A DNA stretch of 64,000 bases, taken from the NCBI GenBank assembly GCA_934254825.1, contig CAKQMB010000002.1:199447-263446 (forward strand), in the 5' to 3' direction. The translations under genes were made by a program, and so were the position numbers. Of the stretch, positions 46,770 to 55,332 are shown piece by piece (the first letter of the stretch is position 1; each line of letters begins with the position of its first letter). A model generated the notes under the pieces. It did no database searches and had not been told where the DNA came from. It saw only the letters and a list, made by a program, of their open reading frames with translations. Origin of the DNA: an uncultured Clostridia bacterium (lineage in GTDB: Bacteria > Bacillota > Clostridia > Christensenellales > Borkfalkiaceae).

Positions 46770-49172
46770 ATGTTAGCGCCTTTAAGTTGGCTTAAAGAAT
46801 ATGTAGATATAGACGTAACGCCCGAAGAGCTTGAAGCAAAGCTTTTCGGTTGCGGTTTCGAAGTCGAGCAGATCATACCTTACGGCGATAAACTCGATAA
46901 GGTCGTGACCTGCCGCATAAAAGAAATAACTCAGCACCCCAACGCGGAAAGACTTCGTATCTGCCAGGTAGACGCGGGAAAATACGGCGTTTTGCAGATA
47001 ATAACCAATGCCGTAAACGTTTCGGTAGGCGATATCGTTCCCGTCGCGGTCGACGGAGCGACGCTCGCCACGGGCGACAGAATTTTCAACGGTAAGCTTC
47101 GCGGCGAACCCTCTTACGGAATGTTCTGCGGCGGAGAAGAGATCGGTATCGACGATAATTTTTACGAAGGAGCTTCGGGCGACAGCGTTCTTATTTTCAA
47201 CGAAGAACTTCCCTTAGGCGAAGAAGTAAGAGACCTTCTCGCGCTCAAAGATTACGTTTTCGATATCTCCGTGCTTGCAAACCGCCCCGATTGTCAGAGT
47301 ATTTTAGGTATCGCGAGAGAAATCGCCGCGGTACTCGGCAAGCCTCTCAAAGAACCTTCTTACGAGTTCACGGCTAAAAAAGTCGGAGAGGATAAGGCGG
47401 TTAAAGTCACCGTTAAGGACGGCGAACTTTGCCCGAGATATATCGCGCATTACGTCACGGACGTTAAAATAGAAAAATCCCCGAAATGGATGTCGAGAAG
47501 ACTCAAACTTTGTGGCATCAATTCGATAAGCAATATCGTCGACATAACAAACTACGTTCTTTTAGAACTCGGTCAGCCGATGCACGCTTTCGACGAAAAC
47601 GACCTCGAAAAGAGAGAAATAGTAGTCCGCAGAGCGGAAAAGGGCGAAAAGATAGTCACGCTCGACGAAAAAGAACTTACGCTTAATAACGATAACCTCG
47701 TTATCTGCGACGGCGCAAAGCCCGTTGCCCTGGCGGGAATTATGGGCGGACTTAACAGCGAAATAAAGGATACGACCGCAGGCGTTGTGTTCGAGTGCGC
47801 CAAATTCAAGCGCGACAACGTCAGAAGATCTTCGAGAATGCTCGGAAAATCGTCCGATTCGTCGAAGAGGTTCGAAAAGGGCGTGGACGAATACACGACC
47901 GAACGCGCTATGAAGAGAGCTTTGCATCTCGTCGAACAGCTCGGCGCGGGCGTTCCGACGGACGTACACACCGACGTTTCCGCAGGCAAAGAACAGGAAA
48001 ACAAGGTCGTTAAAACGACTTTCGGCAAAATCAACGGCGTTTTGGGTATAGAAGTTCCCAAAGCGGAAGTCGAAAAAATATTGAAGAGCCTTAATTTCGG
48101 CGTGGAAATAAACGGCGAGGAAATCACCGCTTACGCTCCGCCTTACAGAGAGGACGTCGAGGGTTGTCCCGACCTTGCCGAAGAGGTTATCAGAATGTAC
48201 GGTTACGACCACGTCGTGCCGACGCTTTTGAAAGACTGCAAAATAACCGCGGGCGGTTACACGAAAGAACAGAAAGACGAGCTTAAAATGAAAAAAGTTC
48301 TCGTCGAGCAGGGTTATAACGAAGTTATGACTTATTCGTTCTATTCGAAGAAAGACGTAGCCGCGCTTCGCCTTAAAGAGGGCGACGAAGAGGGTAACGT
48401 TATCGTCATCGAAAACCCGATAAGCGACAATTACGAAGTTATGAGAAGAACGCTTATTCCTTCGCTTCTTGCCGTCGTTTCGAGAAACGTTAAAAAAGGC
48501 AACGCGGCGGGTAGAATTTTCGAGATCGCGAGAACGTATATCCCGAAAGAAATTCCCGTTTCCGATTTCCCCGAAGAGAGAAAGCATCTTTGCCTCGCGA
48601 TTTTCGGCGAAAACGAAGATTTCTTCACGCTCAAAGGCGCGCTTAAAGAAATCGAAGAGAATTTCAGAGTTAAATTCAATCTCGGCGTGAGAGCGGAGAA
48701 AACCTATCTTCACCCGGGTGTTTCCGCTAAAATTCTTCTCGGCGGAAAGGAGATCGGTTGCTTCGGTCAGGTAACTTACGAGACCTGCGCCGATTTCGAT
48801 CTCGAATGCAAGGTTTACGTTTTGGAGCTTGATTACGACGCGCTCGCGGAAGAATTTACCGTTCCGTTCAAGTTCGCGCCGCTCCCGAAATTCCCCGAAG
48901 TTAAGAGAGATCTCGCGCTCGTTGCGGACGAAACCGTTACTTGCGGCGAAATCGAGGACGTTATTTACTCGGCTTGCAAGCTTAACGTCAAAGCCGTCGA
49001 ACTTTTCGACGTTTACGTCGGCGAACAGATCGGCGAAGGGAAAAAGAGTATGGCGTTCACGGTAACGTTCTGTTCGGACGGGGTTAAACCTATCGAAACG
49101 GAAGACGTGGACGGATTCGTAAAACGTATTCTCGGAAGCTTGAAGCACAGACTTAACGTGGAATTGAGATAA
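46770..49172 (+). CDS. pheT: Phenylalanine-tRNA ligase beta subunit
   Basis: 800 residues, the usual length. N-terminal EMAP-type tRNA-binding domain (about 40-150; VVTCRIKEITQHPNAERLRICQ), B3/B4 editing region (about 210-370; VDITNYVLLELGQPMHAFD), B5 domain (about 400-475), class II-like core and the C-terminal FDX-ACB anticodon-binding domain (about 705-800; PKFPEVKRDLALVADE). GGAGG lies upstream of the ATG. Translated with pheS. Confidence 0.97.
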   Translation: MLAPLSWLKEYVDIDVTPEELEAKLFGCGFEVEQIIPYGDKLDKVVTCRIKEITQHPNAERLRICQVDAGKYGVLQIITNAVNVSVGDIVPVAVDGATLATGDRIFNGKLRGEPSYGMFCGGEEIGIDDNFYEGASGDSVLIFNEELPLGEEVRDLLALKDYVFDISVLANRPDCQSILGIAREIAAVLGKPLKEPSYEFTAKKVGEDKAVKVTVKDGELCPRYIAHYVTDVKIEKSPKWMSRRLKLCGINSISNIVDITNYVLLELGQPMHAFDENDLEKREIVVRRAEKGEKIVTLDEKELTLNNDNLVICDGAKPVALAGIMGGLNSEIKDTTAGVVFECAKFKRDNVRRSSRMLGKSSDSSKRFEKGVDEYTTERAMKRALHLVEQLGAGVPTDVHTDVSAGKEQENKVVKTTFGKINGVLGIEVPKAEVEKILKSLNFGVEINGEEITAYAPPYREDVEGCPDLAEEVIRMYGYDHVVPTLLKDCKITAGGYTKEQKDELKMKKVLVEQGYNEVMTYSFYSKKDVAALRLKEGDEEGNVIVIENPISDNYEVMRRTLIPSLLAVVSRNVKKGNAAGRIFEIARTYIPKEIPVSDFPEERKHLCLAIFGENEDFFTLKGALKEIEENFRVKFNLGVRAEKTYLHPGVSAKILLGGKEIGCFGQVTYETCADFDLECKVYVLELDYDALAEEFTVPFKFAPLPKFPEVKRDLALVADETVTCGEIEDVIYSACKLNVKAVELFDVYVGEQIGEGKKSMAFTVTFCSDGVKPIETEDVDGFVKRILGSLKHRLNVELR

Positions 49173-49192
49173 TATTACGATAAAATCACGAT

Positions 49193-49232
49193 AGCCGCAG
49201 GCAATTGCGCCACAGCGCAATCGCCTGCGGCT
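49193..49232 (+). repeat. Intercistronic hairpin after pheT
   Basis: Stem of about 18 bp (one mismatch) with loop CACA, built on GCCGCAGGC/GCCTGCGGC. It ends 3 nt before the ribosome-binding site of the DUF896 gene. There is no T-run. A related CCGCAGGCG hairpin sits at 55267-55305. Confidence 0.7.
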
Positions 49233-49246
49233 GCGAGGCGATAATT

Positions 49247-49486
49247 ATGATAGATTTGGAAAGAATAAATTTTCTTGCGAAAAAACAGCGCGAAGAGGGG
49301 CTTACCGAAGAGGAAAAAGCCGAACAGGCTAAGCTTCGCAGGGCTTATATCGACAGCGTTGTGGGAAATCTGAAATCGCAGCTCGACAACACTTATGTCG
49401 TCGAGGGCGATAAAAAGACCAAGCTCGAAAGGGTTAAAAAAGAGTTCGACGGCGAGCCGACGAATGACCCTAATAAACTTAATTAG
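49247..49486 (+). CDS. DUF896 family small protein (YnzC-like)
   Basis: 79 residues. LERINFLAKKQREEGLTEEEKAEQAKLRRAYIDSVVGNLKSQLDN is characteristic of the DUF896/YnzC family, short helical-hairpin proteins of Firmicutes. In B. subtilis a relative belongs to the SOS response; the function is not defined. The start at ATG 49247 (GAGG 8 nt upstream) replaces a longer non-homologous frame. It probably reads through from pheT. Confidence 0.9.
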   Translation: MIDLERINFLAKKQREEGLTEEEKAEQAKLRRAYIDSVVGNLKSQLDNTYVVEGDKKTKLERVKKEFDGEPTNDPNKLN

Positions 49487-49491
49487 TCGGT

Positions 49492-49505
49492 CTATAAGTC
49501 GATTA
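49492..49505 (+). repeat. 14-mer CTATAAGTCGATTA, copy 4
   Basis: Followed by ACGGCGATTTTT and then the ATG of the SDR gene 13 nt later. The same extended form (CTATAAGTCGATTAACGGCG) precedes the PHP gene at 52103. Confidence 0.85.
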
Positions 49506-49518
49506 ACGGCGATTTTTT

Positions 49519-50298
49519 ATGGCATACACGTTGATTACGGGCGCTTGCGGTGGTTTGGGAAAAGAGTTTTGCCGTCAGCTTATAAAGGATAACGACCTGT
49601 TTCTGACGGGCAGAAGCGAGGAGAAACTCGTCGGGCTAAAACAAGAGCTTAACGAAATAAACCCGCAACGGAAAATCGAAATTTTCAAAGCCGACCTGAC
49701 AAGCGAAAAAGAAAGGGAAAATCTGTTTTTATACGCCGACGAAAAGGGAATGACTTTTTCGGGATATATCGGCGTTGCGGGTGCGGATATTCAGAAAGAA
49801 TTTCTGAAATACACGCCCGAAAAAATAGTTTTTCAGACAAGGCTCAATTTCGAGGCGAACATAGCCGTTTGCCACGGGGTTTTGAAACGTCGGGCGGAAA
49901 ATCTGAAAATTCTTACGGTAAGCAGTATGAGCGGAAGCACGCCGATGCCATACTTTGCGATATATTCGGCGACCAAAGCCGCGCTCATAAACTTTTACAC
50001 TTCGCTTCGTTACGAGGTCAAAAACGCGAAAATAACTATTCTCGCTCCCGGAGGAATTCCTACGAGAGAGGACGTTATTCGCGATATCGAGCGGCAGGGC
50101 GTGACGGGCAAACTTTCGTCGAAGCCTGCGGAATTCGTCGTTAAAAAAGCGCTCAAAGGGCTTGAAAAAAACAAACGGCTTGTTATCCCGGGCGCGTTCA
50201 ATAAATTCGTTTACGGAATAGAAAAGATCGCGCCGATGTCTTTAAGGTGCCGTTTCGTAGCAGAAAAGTGGAAGAAAAAAGAGAAAGACGCGTTCTGA
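49519..50298 (+). CDS. Short-chain dehydrogenase/reductase
   Basis: 259 residues. Rossmann NAD(P) motif TGACGGLG near residue 7, GVAGADI in place of the usual NAG, catalytic Ser in VSSMSGS and YSATK (Tyr/Lys) near residue 155. The C-terminal 60 residues resemble KR-like/DltE-type SDRs with a basic, hydrophobic tail. The substrate cannot be told. No Shine-Dalgarno is seen before the ATG; the 14-mer lies directly upstream. Confidence 0.88.
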   Translation: MAYTLITGACGGLGKEFCRQLIKDNDLFLTGRSEEKLVGLKQELNEINPQRKIEIFKADLTSEKERENLFLYADEKGMTFSGYIGVAGADIQKEFLKYTPEKIVFQTRLNFEANIAVCHGVLKRRAENLKILTVSSMSGSTPMPYFAIYSATKAALINFYTSLRYEVKNAKITILAPGGIPTREDVIRDIERQGVTGKLSSKPAEFVVKKALKGLEKNKRLVIPGAFNKFVYGIEKIAPMSLRCRFVAEKWKKKEKDAF

Positions 50299-50399
50299 TT
50301 TTTCGGGCGGGCGTTTTGCGGCGAAAAGTCGTGAAAATCGTTTTGCAGCCGAAAATCGGACAAATCGGCATAAAACACAGTTAAATAAAGGAAACAATT

Positions 50400-51230
50400 A
50401 TGAGTTACGCAGATAAAGTTTTTAAAGAAAACGTTAAAGATATACTCGAAAACGGAGTTTGGGACACCGATATGGAAGTCCGCCCCAAGTGGCTCGACGG
50501 AACTCCCGCGCACACGATCAAAAAATTCTGTATCGTAAATCGTTACGATTTGTCGAAAGAATTTCCCATAATGACGATCAGAAAACAGGGTTTTAAAAAC
50601 GCCGTGGACGAAATTTTGTGGATATGGCAGAAAAAATCCAACAAAATCGCCGATCTTCATTCTCACATCTGGGACAGCTGGGCTGGCGAGGACGGCACGA
50701 TCGGCAAGGCTTACGGCTATCAGCTCGGCATCAAGCATCAGTATAAAGAGGGCGAATTCGATCAGGTAGACAGAGTGCTTTACGATCTGAAACACAACCC
50801 CGCTTCGAGAAGAATTATGACGAATATTTATAATTTCGCCGATCTTCACGAGATGAACCTTTACCCCTGCGCTTATTCTATGACGTTCAACGTCGCGGGA
50901 GGTAAACTCAACGGTATTTTAAATCAGAGATCGAACGATATGGCGGTCGCGAATAACTGGAACGTTATGCAGTACGCCGTTCTGCTTATCATGTTTGCGC
51001 AGGTAAGCAATTTAAAAGTCGGCGAACTCGTTCACGTTATCGCCGACGCACATATTTACGACAGACATATTCCGTCGGTAAAGGAAATGCTCGAAAATCC
51101 CGAATATCCCGCGCCGAAGCTTATCGTCAATCCCGAAGTGAAGAATTTTTACGATTTCACCGTGGACGATTTCGTTCTCGAAGATTACAAGGCAACGCCT
51201 CTCTCCAAGAGGTTAGAGGTCGCCGTATGA
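50400..51230 (+). CDS. thyA: Thymidylate synthase (phi3T/B. subtilis ThyA type)
   Basis: 276 residues. It converts dUMP to dTMP using methylene-tetrahydrofolate. Catalytic Cys157 lies in LYPCAYSM. QRSNDMAVANNWNVMQYAVL, HIYDRH and the C-terminal EVAV match the subgroup typified by B. subtilis ThyA and phage phi3T rather than E. coli ThyA. The start is preceded by AAAGGAAAC. It overlaps folA by 4 bp (ATGA), so the enzyme that produces dihydrofolate is coupled to the one that recycles it. Confidence 0.95.
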   Translation: MSYADKVFKENVKDILENGVWDTDMEVRPKWLDGTPAHTIKKFCIVNRYDLSKEFPIMTIRKQGFKNAVDEILWIWQKKSNKIADLHSHIWDSWAGEDGTIGKAYGYQLGIKHQYKEGEFDQVDRVLYDLKHNPASRRIMTNIYNFADLHEMNLYPCAYSMTFNVAGGKLNGILNQRSNDMAVANNWNVMQYAVLLIMFAQVSNLKVGELVHVIADAHIYDRHIPSVKEMLENPEYPAPKLIVNPEVKNFYDFTVDDFVLEDYKATPLSKRLEVAV

Positions 51231-51727
51231 GCGCGACGATAAAAGCGATCGTCGCCGTGGACAGAAAATGGGGCATAGGCAAAAAGAACGACCTTTTGTT
51301 CCGTCTGCCTCTCGATATGAAGTATTTCAGAGAAAAAACTTCGGGCAAAACCGTGTGTATGGGTTATAACACCCTGCTTTCGTTTCCCGACGGAAAGCCT
51401 TTGAAAAACAGGAAAAATATCGTGCTTTGCCCCGAGGGGATAGAACGCGACGATCTTTTATGCGTTCATTCGCTCGAAGATATGCTCGAAACCCTTTCGA
51501 AAGAAGAGGGCGAAGTTTTCGTTATCGGCGGGGCGTATTTTTACAGAAGTATGCTTCCTTTTTGCGACGAGGTTTTAGTCACCAAGGTGGACGCGGACGG
51601 CGAAGCCGAAGTTTTCTTCGAAAATCTCGACGAAAGAGATGATTTCGAGCTTGCCGAAGAGGGCGAAACGCTCGAAACCAACGGTTATAACATAAAATTC
51701 TGCGTTTATAAAAAGCGTAATTCATAA
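51227..51727 (+). CDS. folA: Dihydrofolate reductase
   Basis: 166 residues. IKAIVAVDRKWGIGKKNDLLFRLPLDMKYF (positions 5-34) carries the folate-site residues, with Asp in RLPLDMKYF. GKTVCMGYNTLLSF and VFVIGGAYFYRSMLP are the NADPH-binding blocks. Reduces dihydrofolate to tetrahydrofolate after the ThyA reaction. Its ATG overlaps the thyA stop. Confidence 0.95.
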   Translation: MSATIKAIVAVDRKWGIGKKNDLLFRLPLDMKYFREKTSGKTVCMGYNTLLSFPDGKPLKNRKNIVLCPEGIERDDLLCVHSLEDMLETLSKEEGEVFVIGGAYFYRSMLPFCDEVLVTKVDADGEAEVFFENLDERDDFELAEEGETLETNGYNIKFCVYKKRNS

Positions 51728-51760
51728 AAGCAATCCATTAAAATATTATCGAGGTAAAAT

Positions 51761-52093
51761 ATGAAAATAGATTTCAGCGGATTAACCGAAAAGAAAATCC
51801 CCGAATTTAACGGCGGAAAAGGCGCGATTTTACTTAAAACTATCGAAAAAAACGACGTTAAGTTTTTGTCGGCAAGGCTTGAACCGGGTTCTTCCGTCGG
51901 TATGCACAAGCATATGGATACATGCGAAATAATTCTTATTTTGTCGGGCAAAGGCAAGGCGATTTGCGACGGCGAAACGGAAATGCTCGGCGAAGGAAGC
52001 TGCCATTTCTGCCCGAGAGGAAGCTCGCACACGCTTATGAACGTGGGTGATTCCGATCTCGTTTTTGTTGCCGCCGTTCCCCGTCAGATTTAA
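51761..52093 (+). CDS. Small cupin-domain protein
   Basis: 110 residues, a single cupin: GSSVGMHKHMDTCEIILILSG (motif 1, metal ligands His/His/Glu) and GEGSCHFCPRGSSHTLMNVG (motif 2, His). Such stand-alone cupins bind a metal and a small ligand; no specific reaction can be named. ATCGAGG lies 8 nt before the ATG. Confidence 0.85.
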   Translation: MKIDFSGLTEKKIPEFNGGKGAILLKTIEKNDVKFLSARLEPGSSVGMHKHMDTCEIILILSGKGKAICDGETEMLGEGSCHFCPRGSSHTLMNVGDSDLVFVAAVPRQI

Positions 52094-52102
52094 AAAGAGG
52101 GG

Positions 52103-52116
52103 CTATAAGTCGATTA
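52103..52116 (+). repeat. 14-mer CTATAAGTCGATTA, copy 5
   Basis: In the 45-bp gap before the PHP gene, with the extended ACGGCG tail seen at 49492. Confidence 0.85.
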
Positions 52117-52138
52117 ACGGCGGTTTTTAAGGTTGAAT

Positions 52139-52822
52139 ATGTATAAACTCGAAATGCATCTGCACGTTGCGGGGACTTCTCCCTGCGCGCTGACCGACGA
52201 AAAAACGATAGCCGAAATTTATGCGAAAAACGGTTATAACGGAATTGTTTACACGAGCCATTACAATTCGTTTCTTTGCGAATTTTATAAATTTAAGAAT
52301 TTCGGCGAGTATAACGAAAATTTTATAAATCATTATTATAAACTGAAAGAAGAATGCGCCAAAAAGGGTATAGACGTATTTTTCGGTATGGAATTTATGC
52401 CTGACGTAACGTCGTATTATATAGAGGACGCTTTCAACGCGGAATTTCTTATTTACGGCGCGACTCCCGATAAAATCGACGACTTTCGGCGGCTTCTGAA
52501 AGAAAACACTTCTTCGATGCACGCTTATTGCATGAAAAACGGTTTTTTCGTTTCTCAGGCTCATCCGTTCAGGGGTATGATAAATTACCGCAACCCCGAG
52601 GTTTCGGACGGCGTCGAAGTTTTAAACGGCAACCCGCGGCAGAACAGTCATAACGATCTGGCGAAAAAATTTGCCGAGGAAAACGGACTTGTAATGACGG
52701 CGGGGAGTGATTTCCACGAACCCGAGGACTGCGTTTCGGGTGTTATTCTCGAAAATGCCGTAAAAACCGAAGAAGAACTCGTTCGTGAATTGAAAAAAAG
52801 AAAGCACTCGATAATACAATGA
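52139..52822 (+). CDS. PHP-domain metal-dependent phosphoesterase-like protein
   Basis: 227 residues from ATG 52139 (AAGG 6 nt upstream; TTG 52133 rejected). N-terminal EMHLHVAGTSPCA carries the first HxH metal pair; YTSHYNSF, QAHPF and TAGSDFHEPED supply later His/Asp ligands of the PHP fold. Stand-alone PHP proteins are phosphatases or nucleases such as YcdX-like enzymes; the substrate is unknown here. Confidence 0.87.
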   Translation: MYKLEMHLHVAGTSPCALTDEKTIAEIYAKNGYNGIVYTSHYNSFLCEFYKFKNFGEYNENFINHYYKLKEECAKKGIDVFFGMEFMPDVTSYYIEDAFNAEFLIYGATPDKIDDFRRLLKENTSSMHAYCMKNGFFVSQAHPFRGMINYRNPEVSDGVEVLNGNPRQNSHNDLAKKFAEENGLVMTAGSDFHEPEDCVSGVILENAVKTEEELVRELKKRKHSIIQ

Positions 52823-52923
52823 TAAAAATCGCCGCGGGGAAAACGAAAATTCGCTTTGCCTTACGCGGCTTTTTTGTTGCCTTTTTACGCCCGTCTTACA
52901 TACTATGTAAAAGGGGATCGGAT

Positions 52924-53322
52924 ATGCGGGTTATCAAAAGCGCGGAAGAATTATCGAAATTTGTTGCGGCGTGCGTGCATAAGTGTTCCGTCACGGACGC
53001 GTCGAAACTTTTTATCGTTTCGTGCGAAGACCGGAAACACTCGGATTTAAGAAAGTTTATCGGTTTTTGCGTTGCGACGGTCGGCGCGGACGCTTTTTTA
53101 ACGCCGAAAAGCTTTTCGGAAAAATATATGAGAGATCATCCGTTCCCCGCGGACGGGATTTTCACGATTTGCGAAAAGAAATCGGAAATTTATATCGGCG
53201 TGAAATTCTATTCGGGCAAAAGCGAAGAGGCTTGTCTGTCTTACCCGATAAAAAGAACGGGGTCGGTTTTTACCGTCGACGAGGACGTAAAAATGCCAAA
53301 AAACGCCCTAAATCGACAGTAA
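52924..53322 (+). CDS. Hypothetical small protein
   Basis: 132 residues from ATG 52924 (AGGGGATC about 8 nt upstream). The frame is open back to 52819, but the upstream part is poor coding sequence containing a terminator-like GCCGCG...CGCGGCTTTTTTG. No family recognised. The sequence is mixed alpha/beta with three Cys in the first half (CVHKCSVTD, SCEDRKH) and no signal peptide. It stands alone between the PHP gene and a gene-free region. Confidence 0.5.
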   Translation: MRVIKSAEELSKFVAACVHKCSVTDASKLFIVSCEDRKHSDLRKFIGFCVATVGADAFLTPKSFSEKYMRDHPFPADGIFTICEKKSEIYIGVKFYSGKSEEACLSYPIKRTGSVFTVDEDVKMPKNALNRQ

Positions 53323-53366
53323 AGTATAAAATAAGACACATAAGTTATAAAATAAGACACAAAATA
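53322..53366. repeat. Direct repeat of TATAAAATAAGACACA
   Basis: Two 16-bp copies spaced about 21 bp (from 53325 and 53346), upstream of the promoter of the putative small RNA. They could be a regulator site. Confidence 0.6.
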
Positions 53367-53386
53367 TAAAAATGTATTGATTTCAA

Positions 53387-53415
53387 TTTACAAAAGTGTT
53401 ACCATGTAGTATTAT
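53387..53415 (+). promoter_or_regulatory. Promoter of a gene-free transcript
   Basis: TTTACA (53387-53392), 17-nt spacer, TATTAT (53410-53415); start of transcription expected near 53421-53422. Confidence 0.6.
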
Positions 53416-53420
53416 ATGGG

Positions 53421-53566
53421 TGTCAATTGACGAAGGGCTTGTGCGAAAGCGCGGAGAGTGAAACCCGCAGGCAGATAGTAATTGACAGCTTATACAGCTC
53501 ATCATTTTCCCCCTTATCATATATTTTTCAAAAGGCAGTTTGCGAAGAGTTCGCGAACTGCTTTTT
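53421..53566 (+). ncRNA. Candidate structured small RNA
   Basis: About 145 nt from the predicted start to a strong terminator, with no credible ORF. The first bases TGTCAATT (53421-53428) pair with AATTGACA (53480-53487), closing a domain that contains CTTGTGC-GAAA-GCGCGGAG, a stem capped by a GNRA tetraloop, and GGG/CCC pairing. An unpaired linker of about 45 nt follows, then the terminator. I could not match it to 6S, SRP, tmRNA, RNase P or a known riboswitch. It could be a trans-acting RNA or an attenuator. Confidence 0.45.
53535..53566 (+). terminator. Rho-independent terminator
   Basis: GCAGTTTGCGAA / TTCGCGAACTGC, 12 bp with one wobble and a 3-nt loop, followed by TTTTT. Confidence 0.85.
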
Positions 53567-53610
53567 GAGTATTACGGTTTTTTTGCGTTATCGTTTTTTT
53601 GCATTATCGG

Positions 53611-53716
53611 TGTCGGGTACGCGAACGGCAATATTCGACGTATAAGCCGCGAGCGTAACGACGTATCGGTCGAAATTTCGCCGTCGGACATGATTTGTTT
53701 AAATCTTGTCTGGCAT
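53611..53716. repeat. Hairpin repeat element C
   Basis: Shares TATAAGCCGCGAGCGTAACG with element A and ends CTTGTCTGGCAT like element B. The left end is worn. It lies before the SipL-like gene. Confidence 0.72.
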
Positions 53717-53784
53717 AATAAACAGAGGGCAGTCATATATTATATCGAAAAGTAGCAGAGAATGCTTTCGGGAGGTATAATATT

Positions 53785-55254
53785 ATGATAAAGCCGGAGT
53801 ACGGCAAAGTGTTTGGCAGCGAGCAGACTTTTTACGAGGTTAAATTAAGCTCGGAAAGTTCCGTTCCGACCAAAGAGGACGTCAAAAAACCTATATCTTT
53901 ATCCGCTACGGCGTTTATTGTCGGTACGGAAAACAAAGAAACGACAACGACGGCGAAAATTAAAGTCGCGTATTGTTTTATTTATCTTGCCGAGGACGGC
54001 TTTAAAAAAGCCGATTTCACCAACGAGCTTACCGCCGAAATTCCGTTTGCTGGCGCGTCGGTCAAGGTATGTTGCGAGGACGCGAGAGCCGTTTCCTCTC
54101 AGGACGGCTACGTTGCGAAATGCGCGGTTAAAGTATCTGCCGTCGGAATGAAAAGAACGGAGACGGACGCGCTTTCGGGCGGCGAAAATCTCCTTGTCAG
54201 GGAAAGAACGGAAGAATTCGATTCTTCTTCGGGTTTAACTTACGACACGTTCGTCATAACCGACGAATTCGACGTAAGCTACGGCATAAAAGAGGTGCTT
54301 TGTTACGGCGCTACGGCTTGCGTAAAATCGATCACGAGCGGCGTTTCGTGCATTATTTTCGAGGGCGAAGTCGTTTTGCTTTTAAAGACCTTGCCTTTTT
54401 CCGACAATAATGATATATTAAAAGAAAAGCGTTGCATTCCGTTCAGGTTCGAACTTGAAAACGCGGGATCTCTTCCCGATATGCGCGCGAAAGGCGATTG
54501 CGAACCCGTCCGCGTTTCGTTCAAAGTCTTCACCGACGAAGCCAAGGGTAAAAGCACGGTAAATGCCGAAGTCACGCTTGCTTTTTCGGGCGAATCGGTG
54601 GAAACGACCGCGGTTTCCGTCGCCGACGACGTTTATTCCGTCACGAGCGATATTGAAATTACGAAATGCGAAATTCCCGTAACGCTTTTCGCGGGGCAAA
54701 GCTCGGTAAGCGAAAATATTTCGGGTACGGCTTCGGGCGAAGTTCCCGAGGGCGGCAAAATCATAACGTCTTTCGGCGAGAGAATAACCGTTCTCGGAAC
54801 GACGAAAAACAAAAACGGCGTAACGGTCAACGGAATTGTTCGGGCAGACGTCGTTTTCAGAAACGCGGACAACGGAACGAGCAGCGTAAACTGCGAAATG
54901 CCGTATTCTTTCGATATAACTTCCGAGGGGGAAGTGACGTGCCTGAAAGTCGATCTGAGCGATTTCGACGTATGCTTAAAAGACGGTTCTGTTTTCTTTA
55001 ATTGTACGGTAAAAGCCGTCTATAAGTCGATTATCGTTAAAAAAATCACGGTAATAGACAGTGTGAACGAGACGGGAATAAGAAAAACCGAGAATAGCGC
55101 GATAAGCGTTTACGTTCCGCAGTGCGGCGATACGCTCTGGGATATTTCCAAACAATTAAGGGTCTCCGGCGACGAAATTTTAAGATGTAACGAAGGACTC
55201 GAATTTCCGCTCAAAGGCGACGAGAGAATAGTGATTTACAGACAGAAGATTTAA
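53785..55254 (+). CDS. SipL-like spore morphogenesis protein (DUF3794/SPOCS plus LysM)
   Basis: 489 residues, no signal peptide. Repeated SPOCS/DUF3794-type beta units (for example VEGEVVLLLKTLPFSD region near 195-225, and FGERITVLGTTKN near 330), ending in a LysM (about 440-487: VPQCGDTLWDISKQLRVSGDEIL). This architecture is that of SipL of C. difficile (522 residues), which binds SpoIVA through its LysM and guides coat encasement around the forespore. GGGAGG lies 9 nt before the ATG. Expected to be made in the mother cell; no sigma-E promoter was resolved. Confidence 0.82.
   Translation: MIKPEYGKVFGSEQTFYEVKLSSESSVPTKEDVKKPISLSATAFIVGTENKETTTTAKIKVAYCFIYLAEDGFKKADFTNELTAEIPFAGASVKVCCEDARAVSSQDGYVAKCAVKVSAVGMKRTETDALSGGENLLVRERTEEFDSSSGLTYDTFVITDEFDVSYGIKEVLCYGATACVKSITSGVSCIIFEGEVVLLLKTLPFSDNNDILKEKRCIPFRFELENAGSLPDMRAKGDCEPVRVSFKVFTDEAKGKSTVNAEVTLAFSGESVETTAVSVADDVYSVTSDIEITKCEIPVTLFAGQSSVSENISGTASGEVPEGGKIITSFGERITVLGTTKNKNGVTVNGIVRADVVFRNADNGTSSVNCEMPYSFDITSEGEVTCLKVDLSDFDVCLKDGSVFFNCTVKAVYKSIIVKKITVIDSVNETGIRKTENSAISVYVPQCGDTLWDISKQLRVSGDEILRCNEGLEFPLKGDERIVIYRQKI
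55020..55033 (+). repeat. 14-mer CTATAAGTCGATTA, copy 6 (inside SipL-like gene)
   Basis: In frame it encodes the Y-K-S-I of VYKSIIVKK, a different reading frame from the copies at 31430 and 60734. Confidence 0.8.
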
Positions 55255-55266
55255 AATATCGGCTTT

Positions 55267-55305
55267 GACCGCAGGCGATTATCTATACGCCGACCGCCTG
55301 CGGTC
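55267..55305 (+). repeat. Hairpin between sipL-like gene and ispE
   Basis: GACCGCAGGCG / CGCCTGCGGTC, 11-bp perfect stem with a 17-nt loop and no T-run. Related in sequence to the hairpin at 49193. Confidence 0.65.
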
Positions 55306-55332
55306 GGACTGTCGGAAAAACAAAGGATCAGA

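Noticed and set aside
47562..49220. 552-codon open frame on the minus strand
   Set aside because: Antisense shadow of pheT.
52823..52923. Definite terminator after the PHP gene
   Set aside because: GCCGCG...CGCGGC is followed by a T-run, but the loop is about 24 nt and the stem only 6 bp; too weak to list.
53421..53566. Known riboswitch or 6S/SRP RNA
   Set aside because: None of the class-defining conserved loops that I know could be placed on the sequence.
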